The notes: generated from the letters alone by a model not told the origin. 64,000 nt of DNA from Actinomadura pelletieri DSM 43383 (GCF_003634705.1 NZ_RBWU01000001.1:1104952-1168951), one strand, 5' to 3'; counted from the stretch's first letter, positions 41,943 to 51,048 are shown. Numbers and translations are program-made.

Positions 41943-43142
41943 TCATATCGTTCGGCGGTTCGAGAGCGTCCGGTCGAGGAGGACGGCCGGGACGATGGCG
42001 GCCGCCAGGGCCGCGCCGATCCAGGTGACGGAGGTGAGGTCCGCGCCGGTGCTCAGTGCCGCCCCGGCCAGCGCCGGGACGAGGCTGATGCCGAGCTGGA
42101 ACGCCGAGACGGTGGTGGCCCCGGCGAGTGTCGGCGCCGCCGACGCGATGGTGAACACTCGCGCGTAGATGGCGGGGTTCAGCACGAATCCGAAGATTCC
42201 CAGGAGCAGGACGAGCGGGACGACGGCCACCGCGTGCCGCGCCAGAACCGCGAGCAGGACGGAGCCCACCAGGATCCCGAGCGCTCCGACCAGAAGTGCC
42301 TGAGTGGGCAACCGGTCGGCGATCCGGCCGCCGACGGACAACCCGGCGAAGGCCCCGACACCGAACAGCACCAGAATCGCGGGAACCCACACGGCGGGAA
42401 TGCCGGTGATGTCGGTCAGGAACGCCGCGAGATAGTTGTAGGTGATCATGTAGGCGGCGGTGCTGAGGATGGTGACGGCGTAGACGACCCACAGTTGCGG
42501 CCGCCGCATGACGCGTAGCTCGCGCCGGACGCTGGGCTCGGTGTCCGCGTCGGTCGCGGGGATCGCGAGCAGGCTCAGGACCGCGCCCACGGCGGTCAGG
42601 GCGGCGACACCCCAGAATCCGCCGCGCCAACCGGTGAAGTGGCTGAGCAGCGCGCCCGCCGGACCGCCGGCGATCATCGCCAGGCTGAGCCCGCTGACGA
42701 CGACTCCGGAGGCGCGTGCGGTGCGGTCGGCGGTGACCAGGCCGATCGCGGTGACCGCCGCGACCGCCCAGTACCCCGCGTAGGCGAGACCGCAGACGAA
42801 CCGGGTGGCCAGCAGCACCTCATAGGAGTCGGTCAGCAGGCCCGTCGCGACGGAAGCGGCGAACACGGCCTGCGTGGTGACCAGCGTGGTGCGGCGCGGC
42901 CAGCGCAGCGTCAACAGGGCGAAGGGCGGCCCGCCGATCACGACACCGATCGCGAACGCGGAGATCAGCGCCCCGGCCGAGGACAGGCTGATCTGGAAGT
43001 CGTCGGCGATGCCCGGCAGGACACCGGCCAGCAGGAACTCCGCGCTGCCCATCGCGAACAGGCTGAACGCCAGCAGGTAGACACCCGGTGGCAGCGCCCC
43101 GCGAGAGACCGACGTGGTCGGCTGTGCCGTTTCGACGTTCAC
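41943..43142 (-). CDS. MFS transporter (DHA1, Cmx/CmlR-like), 399 aa
   Basis: GTG at 43142 overlaps the preceding flavoprotein stop (GTGA). Twelve helices; the N-terminal motif GSAEFLLAGVLPGIADDF and the conserved loop 2-3 segment FALLTLRWPRRTTLVTTQAV are typical of the proton-driven DHA1 family that exports drugs such as chloramphenicol. Length is normal. Coupled to the flavoprotein, so pump and redox enzyme are co-expressed under the divergent XRE-cupin regulator. Confidence 0.85.
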   Translation of the reverse strand: MNVETAQPTTSVSRGALPPGVYLLAFSLFAMGSAEFLLAGVLPGIADDFQISLSSAGALISAFAIGVVIGGPPFALLTLRWPRRTTLVTTQAVFAASVATGLLTDSYEVLLATRFVCGLAYAGYWAVAAVTAIGLVTADRTARASGVVVSGLSLAMIAGGPAGALLSHFTGWRGGFWGVAALTAVGAVLSLLAIPATDADTEPSVRRELRVMRRPQLWVVYAVTILSTAAYMITYNYLAAFLTDITGIPAVWVPAILVLFGVGAFAGLSVGGRIADRLPTQALLVGALGILVGSVLLAVLARHAVAVVPLVLLLGIFGFVLNPAIYARVFTIASAAPTLAGATTVSAFQLGISLVPALAGAALSTGADLTSVTWIGAALAAAIVPAVLLDRTLSNRRTI

Positions 43143-44089
43143 CTTTCCACGCCCCTCGCGGACTCGGCGCGGTGGCGTTCGACGGCGAGGTCGACGTCCT
43201 CGTCGACCAGGCCGGCGTTGATGGCGAAGGCCGCGGTGGCTCCCATCCCGGCGGACGAGATCACCATCGCGCGGGGGTCGACCACGTTTCCGACTGCCCA
43301 CACGCCCGCCACGCTGGTCAGCCCGGTGGGGTCGGTGACCACCCAGCCGTTGGCGGTCTCGCAGCCCAGGCCGGTCAGCAACCCGTCGTTCGGCACCATG
43401 TGCGGGAACAGGAACACCGCCGTGCGCCGCACCGTCCGCCCATCGACCAACTCAACGCCGCTCACCCGGCCGCCGTCGGTCACGACGCGCTTGATCTCGC
43501 CGTTCACGATGCGCACGCCCCTGGCGGTGAGCCGTTCGTGGTCCTCATCGCTCAACACCAGGGTGTGGGACACCAGCGTCACGTCGTCGGACCACTGCCT
43601 CAGCAGCAACGCCTGGTGCACCGCGAGCGGCGAGAAACCCAGTACCGCCAAGGGCTGGTCGCGGACCTCGTACCCGTGGCAGTACGGGCAGTGCAGCACG
43701 TCGGCGCCCCAACGCTCCCGCACGCCGGGGATGTCGGGCAGTTCGTCCCGCAGGCCGGTCGCGACCACGATCCGCCGCGCGCTCAGCGCCGCGCCACCGA
43801 CGAGATGCACGGTGAAGCCGGGCTCGATCCGCTCCACGCGCCCTTCGATCAGCGCCGCTCCGTACCCGGCGACCTCGGCGCGGCCTACCTCCAGCAGCGC
43901 TGCGGGCGCCATCCCGTCCCGCGACAGGAACCCCTGCATGTGGGCGGACGGCGCGTTGCGCGGTTCACCGGCGTCCACCACCGCGACCCGCCGCCGCGCC
44001 CGCGCCAGCACCAGCGCCGCGTTCAACCCGGCGGCCCCCGCTCCGACCACCACGACGTCGTAGCCGCTGCTCCCCGTCCGATCGTCCAT
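43139..44089 (-). CDS. Thioredoxin-reductase-like FAD/NAD(P) oxidoreductase, 316 aa
   Basis: ATG at 44089 (MDDRTGSSGYDVVVVGAGAA). FAD-binding GAGAAGLNAAL, the redox pair in VLHCPYCHGYEVRD (CxxC), and the second nucleotide-binding region near LAVLGFSPLAVHQALLL. The usual GGGxxA NADPH motif is atypical here (GFSPLA), and the ATG-type C-terminal FAD motif is SVAGVWAVGNVVDPRAM. It likely reduces or oxidises a small substrate or detoxifies one before export. The divergent neighbour at 44182 is its probable regulator. Confidence 0.85.
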   Translation of the reverse strand: MDDRTGSSGYDVVVVGAGAAGLNAALVLARARRRVAVVDAGEPRNAPSAHMQGFLSRDGMAPAALLEVGRAEVAGYGAALIEGRVERIEPGFTVHLVGGAALSARRIVVATGLRDELPDIPGVRERWGADVLHCPYCHGYEVRDQPLAVLGFSPLAVHQALLLRQWSDDVTLVSHTLVLSDEDHERLTARGVRIVNGEIKRVVTDGGRVSGVELVDGRTVRRTAVFLFPHMVPNDGLLTGLGCETANGWVVTDPTGLTSVAGVWAVGNVVDPRAMVISSAGMGATAAFAINAGLVDEDVDLAVERHRAESARGVER

Positions 44090-44181
44090 CGCGATCACCT
44101 CCGTGGCAGACGATGAACGTCGACCCCGACCGACGGCAACTCTTGTTGCCATTTCTGGGACACCCGAGGTGGAATGGGGGT

Positions 44182-44775
44182 ATGCGACACTCGTCCACGG
44201 TCACCGAGGCCCTCGCCGAGGTCGGGCCGCGCCTCAAGCGGCTGCGCACCGAACGCAACGTCACGCTGTCCTCGCTCGCCGAGGCCACCGGCATCTCCAC
44301 GAGCACCCTGTCGCGGCTGGAAACCGGTCAGCGCCGTCCCAGCCTGGAATTGTTGCTTCCCATCTCGCAGGCCTACCAGATCCCGATCGACGAACTGGTG
44401 GGCGCGCCCGAGGTCGGCGACCCCCGCGTCCGGCTGAAGCCCAAGCGCGTGAACGGCAGCACCGTGCTGCCCCTGACCCGCCAGACCGGCCCGCTCCAGG
44501 CCTACAAGATGGTCCTCCCGGCCGCCCGCAGCGAGCCCGACCTCTGCACGCACGAGGGCTACGAGTGGCTCTACGTCCTGTCCGGACGGTTGCGCCTCAT
44601 CCTGGCCGACCACGACCTGCACCTGAGCCCCGGCGAGGTCGCCGAGTTCGACACCCGGCTACCGCACTGGTTCGGGACGACGGGCGAGGGCCCTGTCGAG
44701 ATGCTCAGCCTCTTCGGCCGCCAAGGCGAACGCATGCACGTCCGTGCCCGCCCACACCAAAAAGCAGCCCCCTGA
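44182..44775 (+). CDS. XRE-family regulator with cupin domain, 197 aa
   Basis: ATG at 44182 (MRHSSTVTEALAEVGPRLKR) after GAGGTGGAATGGGGGT. Helix-turn-helix: RLRTERNVTLSSLAEATGIS then TSTLSRLETGQRRPSLELLL. The C-terminal cupin has CTHEGYEWLYVLSGRLRLIL and DHDLHLSPGEVAEFDTRLPH. It likely binds a metabolite and represses the divergent flavoprotein-MFS operon; the 92-bp gap between starts (44089/44182) must contain the operator. The last ~26 codons are the seed of the 143-bp tandem array that follows. Confidence 0.85.
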   Translation: MRHSSTVTEALAEVGPRLKRLRTERNVTLSSLAEATGISTSTLSRLETGQRRPSLELLLPISQAYQIPIDELVGAPEVGDPRVRLKPKRVNGSTVLPLTRQTGPLQAYKMVLPAARSEPDLCTHEGYEWLYVLSGRLRLILADHDLHLSPGEVAEFDTRLPHWFGTTGEGPVEMLSLFGRQGERMHVRARPHQKAAP

Positions 44776-45403
44776 ACACGAACCGGGCGCGGCCACACCA
44801 GGACGATGAGATCCCTAACGGCGTTTGCCCGGTCGAAATGCTCAGCGTCTTCGGCCGTCAGGGCGAACGCGTGCACGTCCGTGCCCGGCCCCGCCCCCGC
44901 CAGAAAGCGGCGCCGTGAACGCGGGCCGGGCGCGGGGACGTCAGGTCGATGAGATCTCTCATGGCGCCTGCTCGGTTGAAATGCTCAGCGTCTTGAGCCG
45001 TCAGGGCGAACGCGTGCACGTCCGTGCCCGGCCCCGCCCCCGCCAGAAAGCGGCGCCGTGAACGCGGGCCGGGCGCGGGGACGTCAGGTCGATGAGATCT
45101 CTCATGGCGCCTGCTCGGTTGAAATGCTCAGCGTCTTGAGCCGTCAGGGCGAACGCGTGCACGTCCGTGCCCGGCCCCGCCCCCGCCAGAAAGCGGCGCC
45201 GTGAACGCGGGCCGGGCGCGGGGACGTCAGGTCGATGAGATCTCTCATGGCGCCTGCTCGGTTGAAATGCTCAGCGTCTTCGGCCGTCAGGGCGAACGCG
45301 TGCACGTCCGTGCCTGGCCCCGCCCCCGCCAGAAAGCGGCGCCGTGAACGCGGGTCGGACGCGGCATTACCAGGACGATGGGATCCCTGACGGCGCCTGC
45401 GCG
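44698..45403 (+). repeat. 143-bp tandem array grown from the 3' end of the XRE-cupin gene
   Basis: A phrase beginning GAAATGCTCAGCGTCTT occurs at 44835, 44978, 45121 and 45264, exactly 143 bp apart. The gene's own 3' end at 44698 (GAGATGCTCAGCCTCTT) is a diverged first unit 137 bp before. Each unit carries the codons for the terminal peptide EMLS-(L/V)-x-x-RQGER-(M/V)-HVRARP...QKAAP and its stop. Copies 2 and 3 (44978-45263) look identical. The array ends near 45403. Because 143 is not a multiple of 3, the units do not form a single long frame. Confidence 0.92.
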
Positions 45404-45477
45404 GTGGTGGACGGTGGAGAGCCGTAGCGGCCGGGGGCGAGGTGGAAGCGGGTCGCTCGCCATCGTCCAGGTCGGGG

Positions 45478-46812
45478 TCAGGCGATTTCGATGTAGTCGA
45501 GTTCGGCCCAGCGGTTGTGGTGTTGGAAACGGATGGTGTTCCATCCTCGGGTCAGGTTGACGGAGGCCATGACCTGTTTCCAGTTGTCCCAACCATGGGC
45601 GGGATAATCCAGGACGAACCGGGATGTGCCGTTCACTGTCACGGCGTGCTGGGCATTGCCGCCCCCGGCGGCATATGCCACGCGCGCGGTGTACTCCCCG
45701 GCGGCCGGTGCGAATACCTGAAGGTCGACCCAGCTGTCCTGGTAGTCCAGCTTGGCCACGACGGCGCCCTGGGACGCGCCGACGGCGCCGGTGCGGACCA
45801 CGGCGTGGTTCACGGCGCCGCGTTCGGCCTCGTAGCGAACGCGGCTTCCTCGCACGACGGGGTGGTCGTTCGCCCAGCCCAGGTCGGCCGTGTATGCCCA
45901 GCGTACGCCGCCGGCACCGCACGTTCCTACCCAGCCGTGGAAGAAGATCCGGTCGCCGAGGACGTCGGCGCCGCCGGGGCCTTGCACCGCGCCGTCGAGG
46001 GTGCCGGTCGTCATCAGCGGGCGGTAGGCCTTGGTGAAGGGGCGAGTGAGTGAAGGGGACACGGCGTAACTGGTGAAGTAGTCGTTGCTGCAGTAGGGAC
46101 CGCCTGCGTAGAGGAGGACGTACTGGGTCGGGCGCCTGATCAGTACGGGGGCTTCGATCACTCCTTCCTCAGCCGGGTGATTGTTGCGGAGCAGTTCTTT
46201 TCGAGGGCCGATGAAAGTGATGCCGTCGGGGCGTACTTCCTGGAGCCAGATGATCGAGGGGATGTTTCCGAGCGCGTTACCGTCGTTCTTGTAGACCAGG
46301 TATCTCTTTCCGTCGGTGTCGACGAAGGTTGTCGGGTCGATGTCGCCGCCCTCGGCCAGGTCGCAGACGAGGGGGCCGTCGCCGATGGGTTGGAACGGGC
46401 CGAGAGGGCTGGTCGCGAGTGCGGCGCCGACGCACATGCGCCTGGGTGTGGTCGCGGCGCGCGGGGCGGTGAAGTACAGGAGGTACTGACCGTCCGCGCG
46501 TCGGGAGACGTCCGGTGCCCAGAAACCGCCGTCCTTTTCCGCCCACGACGGTTTCGTGGGCAGGACGTCCCCACGTATGGTCCATGGGCCGGCAGGGGAC
46601 GGCGCGCTGGCGACAGGGACCGTGCCCGCCGAGCTGCTGGTGGAGTAGGCGTAGACGGTGGATCCGACCTTGAGAAGGTCCGGGTCGGGGAAGTCGGCGG
46701 CGATGGCGACGGCGGGACGCACCGTGTCCGCCGCCAGAGCCCGGCCGACCTGCACCGCTGTCGTCACCAACATGGTGACGACCAGCAGCAACGTGAGAAC
46801 AGCCGATCGCAC
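45478..46812 (-). CDS. Secreted GH43-like glycoside hydrolase with C-terminal CBM6/35-type domain, 444 aa
   Basis: The signal peptide (LTLLLVVTMLVTTAVQVGRA, cleaved near ALA) is followed by a five-bladed-propeller-type start DFPDPDLLKVGSTVYAYSTS, where the Asp of DPD is the GH43 catalytic base. Next come WAPDVSRRADGQYLLYFTAP, DIDPTTFVDTDGKRYLVYKN and EEGVIEAPVLIRR with a Glu as likely acid. The C-terminal ~130 residues (YEAERGAVNHAVVRTGAVGA, ending WAELDYIEIA) form a carbohydrate-binding module. It probably cuts arabinan, xylan or similar plant polymers outside the cell. Confidence 0.82.
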   Translation of the reverse strand: MRSAVLTLLLVVTMLVTTAVQVGRALAADTVRPAVAIAADFPDPDLLKVGSTVYAYSTSSSAGTVPVASAPSPAGPWTIRGDVLPTKPSWAEKDGGFWAPDVSRRADGQYLLYFTAPRAATTPRRMCVGAALATSPLGPFQPIGDGPLVCDLAEGGDIDPTTFVDTDGKRYLVYKNDGNALGNIPSIIWLQEVRPDGITFIGPRKELLRNNHPAEEGVIEAPVLIRRPTQYVLLYAGGPYCSNDYFTSYAVSPSLTRPFTKAYRPLMTTGTLDGAVQGPGGADVLGDRIFFHGWVGTCGAGGVRWAYTADLGWANDHPVVRGSRVRYEAERGAVNHAVVRTGAVGASQGAVVAKLDYQDSWVDLQVFAPAAGEYTARVAYAAGGGNAQHAVTVNGTSRFVLDYPAHGWDNWKQVMASVNLTRGWNTIRFQHHNRWAELDYIEIA

Positions 46813-46898
46813 AGGCCCCCCTGGTGAGTGTGCGGACGATCAGGTTTCGCGGACTGCCCCACCGTGGCGGACGGCGTGTACCGGGGCAGGCCGGGGCT

Positions 46899-47906
46899 TC
46901 ATTGCAGGTAGCTGAGGCGGCGGGTCCCCGCCCAGTTCTGGTTGGTGATGCGGTAGTGATGTGTGGCTTCACTCTCCGGATGGTCCATACCGACGTCGAC
47001 CGTGTCGGCTCGGGACCAGGTGCCGTTGATCTTCTGGTCGACGAAGTAGGTGAACTCGTTGAAGTCCAGCTCCGAGGAGACGAACGTGTTCGTGATGGTG
47101 AGTTCGCGGTGCCCCGCTGTCAGCACGGCGGGGAGGACGACGCTCTGGTCCTTCCACACCCGCGCTTCTCCCTGCATGGGTTGCCAGACCGCGGCCAGGA
47201 CCCCGTCCACGGAGATGGTCGCGGTTTGTCTGCCGATGATGGCGTCGAGACGGCGGGTCAGTCTCAGCTCGGTATGAGCGGGGTCGACGGTCACGGTGAA
47301 CTGGCTCGACCCACCGCTTTTGAACGCACGACCGTCGTCGGTCAGGGTGAGGAGAAGGGGCGGTTCCGGATCGGTGAGCGCCGAGAGGCCGAGGGCGGTG
47401 CCCAGGGCGGGGACGGCGGCGAGCCCGACCGCCAGTACGAGGCGGCGCCGAGCACGTTTTCGGCCTCGGCCGGGCTTGTCCACGAGCGGTCGAGTGTTCT
47501 GCTCCGTGGTCGCGACGCGGTCCGCGGACTTGCTGAGGGAGACCTCGGGTCCGGTGTGGGCCGTTCCGGAGAGTTGCGGCATGGCGGAGATCTGGGAGAT
47601 CTTCACCCGTTCCCATGCCCGTTCCCAGTCGGGGAGCTCGGCCTCGGGCACCTGACATGCCCGCAGGAACGCCATCATCACCGCCTTCTTGGGGAACCTG
47701 CGACCCGCCAACATGTCCGAACAGGTCGCCCGCGGCAGCCGGGTCCCGCCCGACCTGTTCGACCGCAGCTCCAACTCGCGCAGCGACACATCGGCCCGCG
47801 CGTACTGCTCGGACAGCAGTCTCGCGAGTTCCTCTCCGCACGTCACCGAGTCCAGCTCGGACCGACGTACGGTCCGGGAAGCCTCTGAATCATCACTGAT
47901 TGTCAC
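46899..47906 (-). CDS. Membrane-anchored XRE-family protein, 335 aa
   Basis: ATG at 47906. Residues ~25-100 form a helix-turn-helix domain (ELARLLSEQYARADVSLREL and CSDMLAGRRFPKKAVMMAFL) as in many actinomycete proteins. A basic stretch (RGRKRARRRLVLAVGLAAVP) leads one membrane helix (~148-172). The outer ~165 residues are beta-rich (LLLTLTDDGRAFKSGGSSQF; TRRLDAIIGRQTATISVDGV). It may sense an external ligand and act in the cytosol. Function unproven. Confidence 0.75.
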   Translation of the reverse strand: MTISDDSEASRTVRRSELDSVTCGEELARLLSEQYARADVSLRELELRSNRSGGTRLPRATCSDMLAGRRFPKKAVMMAFLRACQVPEAELPDWERAWERVKISQISAMPQLSGTAHTGPEVSLSKSADRVATTEQNTRPLVDKPGRGRKRARRRLVLAVGLAAVPALGTALGLSALTDPEPPLLLTLTDDGRAFKSGGSSQFTVTVDPAHTELRLTRRLDAIIGRQTATISVDGVLAAVWQPMQGEARVWKDQSVVLPAVLTAGHRELTITNTFVSSELDFNEFTYFVDQKINGTWSRADTVDVGMDHPESEATHHYRITNQNWAGTRRLSYLQ

Positions 47907-48197
47907 GTCGGACCTCTGCGCTTTGGTCTTGCCGTGCCTGATCTCGATTATCCCCCAGATCTTGGCTCAGAGTATCTGTGTGGTGACTATGTGTGTCCGA
48001 TTGTGGTCGGACCCCGTCGTCCGCTTCCGGACGAGGGTGGACGAGCCTGTCCGGCGCCCTGTCGGACACCTTGAGCAGCGGGTTCTCCTCGTCCTGGGGT
48101 GCGGGCCGCCTCCGCTGCGCGGTGTCAGGCGCAGCGGTGGGCGGACCCGCCCTCGGAACGCGGAGAACACGTCGGCCCTCCGGAGCCGAACACTTGT
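47907..48197. other. Intergenic region with small inverted repeats
   Basis: Divergent gap between the XRE membrane protein and the small secreted peptide gene. GTCCGATTGTGGTCGGAC and CGTCCGCTTCCGGACG are short inverted repeats that could be operators or mRNA structures. No coding sequence is seen. Confidence 0.4.
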
Positions 48198-48222
48198 GTC
48201 TCGCCGGTCGAACCGGCGAGAC
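48198..48222 (+). promoter_or_regulatory. Perfect 11-bp inverted repeat upstream of a small secreted-peptide gene
   Basis: GTCTCGCCGGT (48198-48208) pairs perfectly with ACCGGCGAGAC (48212-48222), leaving only a CGA loop. It ends 15 bp before the ATG at 48238 and just before the GGAG ribosome site. It may be an attenuator, a repressor operator, or a terminator of an upstream transcript. Confidence 0.6.
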
Positions 48223-48237
48223 GGATCGGAGAACGTC

Positions 48238-48454
48238 ATGCACACCACCGCGATAGCGGTCGGCGGTCTGCCGGCCACCGTCACGGCAGGTCTGCTGGTC
48301 CTGGGGGGTCTCGGTCGACGCCCACGCCTCGGCCGTCGACGGGCGCAGCGCTCTCAACGGTCTCTGCTGTAAGGACTACGACGCCAACGGTTTCAAGAAC
48401 AATGACCACTTTCGTGCCAGGGCGCGCATCCCTTCGAGTGAGTACGGCGCCTGA
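48238..48454 (+). pseudogene. Small secreted cysteine-containing peptide gene, frameshifted in a G-run
   Basis: ATG at 48238 with GGAG upstream. A signal-type start (MHTTAIAVGGLPATVTAGLL) is followed by a run of six G. Reading with one G fewer gives VSVDAHASAVDGRSALNGLC, then CKDYDANGFKNNDHFRARAR and a stop at 48452-48454. This is a coherent ~70-residue exported peptide with adjacent Cys. As written the frame is broken. It could be a pseudogene, a sequencing error or a phase-variable site. Confidence 0.5.
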
Positions 48455-48590
48455 AACGGCCGCAGTAGCGGCGGCGCGCGGTGTGGCCTGAAGGGCGGTC
48501 GGCTACTGGCGTTCGACGAAACTGCCATGGCGCTGGTTACCTGACGAGCCACGGTATTTACCGCTGACCGTAATCACACGTCTGGGTTTG
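48455..48590. other. Short gap
   Basis: No gene or regulatory element is recognised before the terminator at 48591. Confidence 0.4.
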
Positions 48591-48618
48591 CCTCCTGACC
48601 GCATTCGTGGTCAGGGGG
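48591..48618 (+). terminator. Terminator-like hairpin
   Basis: CCTCCTGACC (48591-48600) pairs with GGTCAGGGGG (48609-48618) at 9 of 10 positions and is followed by CTTTCCTT. It separates the secreted-peptide gene from the VWA gene. Confidence 0.65.
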
Positions 48619-48876
48619 CTTTCCTTAGGCGCCGGCCAATGGCCGACCAGTACTCATGAGGTCTACTTTCGTAGTCTTTGGCCAGGCTGTGTGACCGCGG
48701 TCCCCATCACGCATGCGATGTCGTTCGGTCGGCTGCCTCGCTCCACTCCTGATGGCTGCCGGTGATTTCGCGGTACGGCTGGACGTTATGCGCGACGTCA
48801 TGGCTGCGATTTCGCGAAATGACTTGTGGGGGCGCGGTGACCGCCAGCACGATGGCGGTGACCGGAGGAGGAACGC
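48619..48876. other. Gap upstream of the VWA gene
   Basis: About 260 bp without a gene. It holds the leader of the VWA gene, whose ribosome site GGAGGAAC lies at the end. Confidence 0.45.
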
Positions 48877-50187
48877 ATGCGCGTGAACGCCTATCTCGAC
48901 GTGGAGATCGTGGCGCACGAGACCGAAGACGAACTATCGCTTCTGATGGAGATCGAGGCCCCGGAACCGTCCGGCGAACGGACCGAAAGACCCGCCGGGA
49001 CGTTCGTCGTCGTCCTCGACCGGAGCGGTTCCATGGGAGGTGGACGGCTGGCCGGGGCGAAGACCGCGCTGAGCACGGTCGTGGACCGGCTCGATCCGAG
49101 CGACAACTTCGGCGTCGTGACGTTCGACCACGAGGTCGAGGTGGTCGTGCCGGCCGGTCCGCTGCGCGACAAGGCCGCGGTCAAGCGGGCGATCGAGGGG
49201 GTGACCTGCCGCGGTTCCACCGACCTGTCGGCGGGCTACCTGCGCGGTCTCCAGGAGGCCCGGTCGGTGGCCGGGCCGACCGGGGCGACATTGCTGGTGG
49301 TCAGCGACGGGCACGCCAATGTCGGGATCACCGAGGCGGGAGCGCTCGGCGCGATCGCGGCGGGGGCGCGCGAGCAGAACGTCACCACCTCGGCGCTCGG
49401 CTACGGTCTGGGCTACGACGAGGCGATCATGTCGGCGCTCGCCCGGGAGGGGCTGGGGAACGAGCTGTTCGCCGAGGAACCCGACACCGCCGCCCAATTG
49501 ATCGTCGGGGAGGTCGACAACCTGCTGGATCTGGTCGCCCAGGCCGCCTCGGTGTTGATCCGGCCGTCCGAACGGGTCAGGGCGGTCCGGTTGCTGAACG
49601 AACTGCCGTCCTCGGCCGGGCCGAACGGTGTGCGGGCCGAACTCGGCGGTTTCTACGCCGACGAAAGGCGAAAGTTGCTGGTGGTCCTGGAGATTCCGGC
49701 GATCGGCGCGCTCGGTCTTGCCGAGGTGGCGACGCTGGAGTTCACCTGGGTGGAAATTCCCACGCTGAAGGAGCACACCGTGACCGTTCCCGTGCACGTG
49801 AACGTGGTGCCGGGAGATGAGGCGGCGGGCCGGATTCCCGATCCGGTGGTGCGGACCGAGGTCGCCTACCTGCGGACGCAGCAGGCCAAAAGGCGGGCAT
49901 CGGCTTTCCTGTCGCAGGGTGACACCCAGGCCGCGCTCCGCGAGATCGGTGCCGCGCAGGCGCTCAATGACGCCGCCCGCGCGCAGGCCCCGGCGGAACT
50001 CGTCGACGACCTGGCCGAGGAGGCCGAGGCCCTCGAATACCTGCAACGAGAAATCCAGCGCGGGCAGATCAGCCGGGCCGCGAAGTACTCCTCCCAGGAC
50101 AGTGCCATGAAGGCCGGCAACTCCGGTCAGTCGGGTTACCAGTCACGCCCCTCTTATCGGCGGAAGAAGGACGAGGATCAGCAGTGA
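48877..50187 (+). CDS. VWA-domain protein, 436 aa
   Basis: ATG at 48877 with GGAGGAACGC before it. The von Willebrand A domain has the metal site motif VVLDRSGSMGGGRLAGAK (DxSxS) at ~45-62, then RGSTDLSAGYLRGLQEA (Thr of the metal site) and LLVVSDGHANVG. The second half is a beta-sandwich (VRAVRLLNELPSS; LEFTWVEIPTLKEHTVTVPV). The C-terminus is helical and charged. There is no signal peptide or membrane segment; it is probably a cytosolic scaffold. It lies 950 bp before the GTPase system; a functional link is possible but not shown. Confidence 0.82.
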   Translation: MRVNAYLDVEIVAHETEDELSLLMEIEAPEPSGERTERPAGTFVVVLDRSGSMGGGRLAGAKTALSTVVDRLDPSDNFGVVTFDHEVEVVVPAGPLRDKAAVKRAIEGVTCRGSTDLSAGYLRGLQEARSVAGPTGATLLVVSDGHANVGITEAGALGAIAAGAREQNVTTSALGYGLGYDEAIMSALAREGLGNELFAEEPDTAAQLIVGEVDNLLDLVAQAASVLIRPSERVRAVRLLNELPSSAGPNGVRAELGGFYADERRKLLVVLEIPAIGALGLAEVATLEFTWVEIPTLKEHTVTVPVHVNVVPGDEAAGRIPDPVVRTEVAYLRTQQAKRRASAFLSQGDTQAALREIGAAQALNDAARAQAPAELVDDLAEEAEALEYLQREIQRGQISRAAKYSSQDSAMKAGNSGQSGYQSRPSYRRKKDEDQQ

Positions 50188-50591
50188 TCTGAGCCTTTCG
50201 TTGTGCGGTCGCCATTCCTCCGTAGCTCATCGAGAGCGGCTCGTGGAGGGATGGCGACCTCGTCTTCGACGAAGATGTCCACCCTCGGGGCTCCTGCCGA
50301 ACCGGGACGGTCGGACGCGGGACGCGCGGCCACGAGAGGGCCTTGGCGGGCGGCCGGCCCGCCTCCGGCCACGTGCCCCGAGTACGGCCCGGCCGCCAGG
50401 ACGCGGACCGCGCCTGGCCGACGTGTCGTCGGTGATCGGGGCCCGTGGCCGTGGCAGGTCGCGCGGGTCGGGCGGCGACCCCGCCGCAGGCGGCGGGACG
50501 GGTGCGCGGGAGATCCGCGTGAAGCCGTTGGTCCCGTCGTGATGCCGGACAGCGCGTGGACGGGTTTCCGATGGGCGGTCAAGCGCGAGAA
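50188..50591. other. GC-rich intergenic region
   Basis: No gene with coding support on either strand. It merges into the 115-bp direct repeat. Confidence 0.45.
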
Positions 50592-50806
50592 GTCGGTGCC
50601 GGCACCGGTCTGAGCAGGTCTGGTGCGATGTGTGCTGCCGGTCCCTGTCGACCATCGGTGCTGGTCAGGGCAGGAGGTTGGTGCGTGGGTGGTGGGGGCG
50701 CGAGTGGTCGGTGTCGGCACGGGTTCGAGCAGGTCTGGTGCGATGTGTGCTGCCGGTCCCCGTCGACCATTCGTGCTGGTCAGGGGCGGGGAGGTCGTTC
50801 GTGGGC
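50592..50806. repeat. 115-bp direct duplication
   Basis: The segment starting GTCGGTGCCGGCACCGGTCT at 50592 returns at 50707 (GTCGGTGTCGGCACGGGTTC) with the identical core AGCAGGTCTGGTGCGATGTG, 115 bp on. The second copy is slightly diverged and ends near 50806. It is non-coding and lies upstream of the GTPase-system promoter. Confidence 0.85.
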
Positions 50807-51026
50807 GGTTGCGGCGCCCCGCGTCAGGTTCGTGACTCACCGGTGGCCGGGGCGGTGGAGAGAAATGGTCAATCACGATGTTACGCGAGTGGTCTGTTCG
50901 CTTGCGGCGCCGTTGTGACAGTGCCAGGAATGTCCATATCCGGCCATTTTGTTGAGGTTGGAGGGTGGGGCTCGGGGGCGGGTGGTCCGATGTAGTAAAG
51001 AGGGGTGGATTGTCGGCCTGGTACGG

Positions 51027-51042
51027 ACTGGTCCAGACCAGT
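51027..51042 (+). promoter_or_regulatory. Perfect 16-bp palindrome, DasR/GntR-type operator
   Basis: ACTGGTCCAGACCAGT is a 7-bp perfect inverted repeat with a 2-bp centre. The known DasR-responsive element consensus is close to ACTGGTCTAGACCA; only the central T is changed to C. A likely -10 box TATAAC (51049-51054) follows at a distance that makes the palindrome overlap the -35 region. It precedes the GTPase/pseudokinase operon, starting at 51144. Confidence 0.65.
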
Positions 51043-51048
51043 GCACTG

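Noticed and set aside
41277..42518. 413-codon plus-strand frame over the sigma and MFS genes
   Set aside because: It runs opposite two recognisable genes and has no domain or ribosome site.
44835..45403. Series of short proteins encoded by the tandem units
   Set aside because: Each frame is merely the repeated 3' end of the XRE-cupin gene in changing phase, with no ribosome site.
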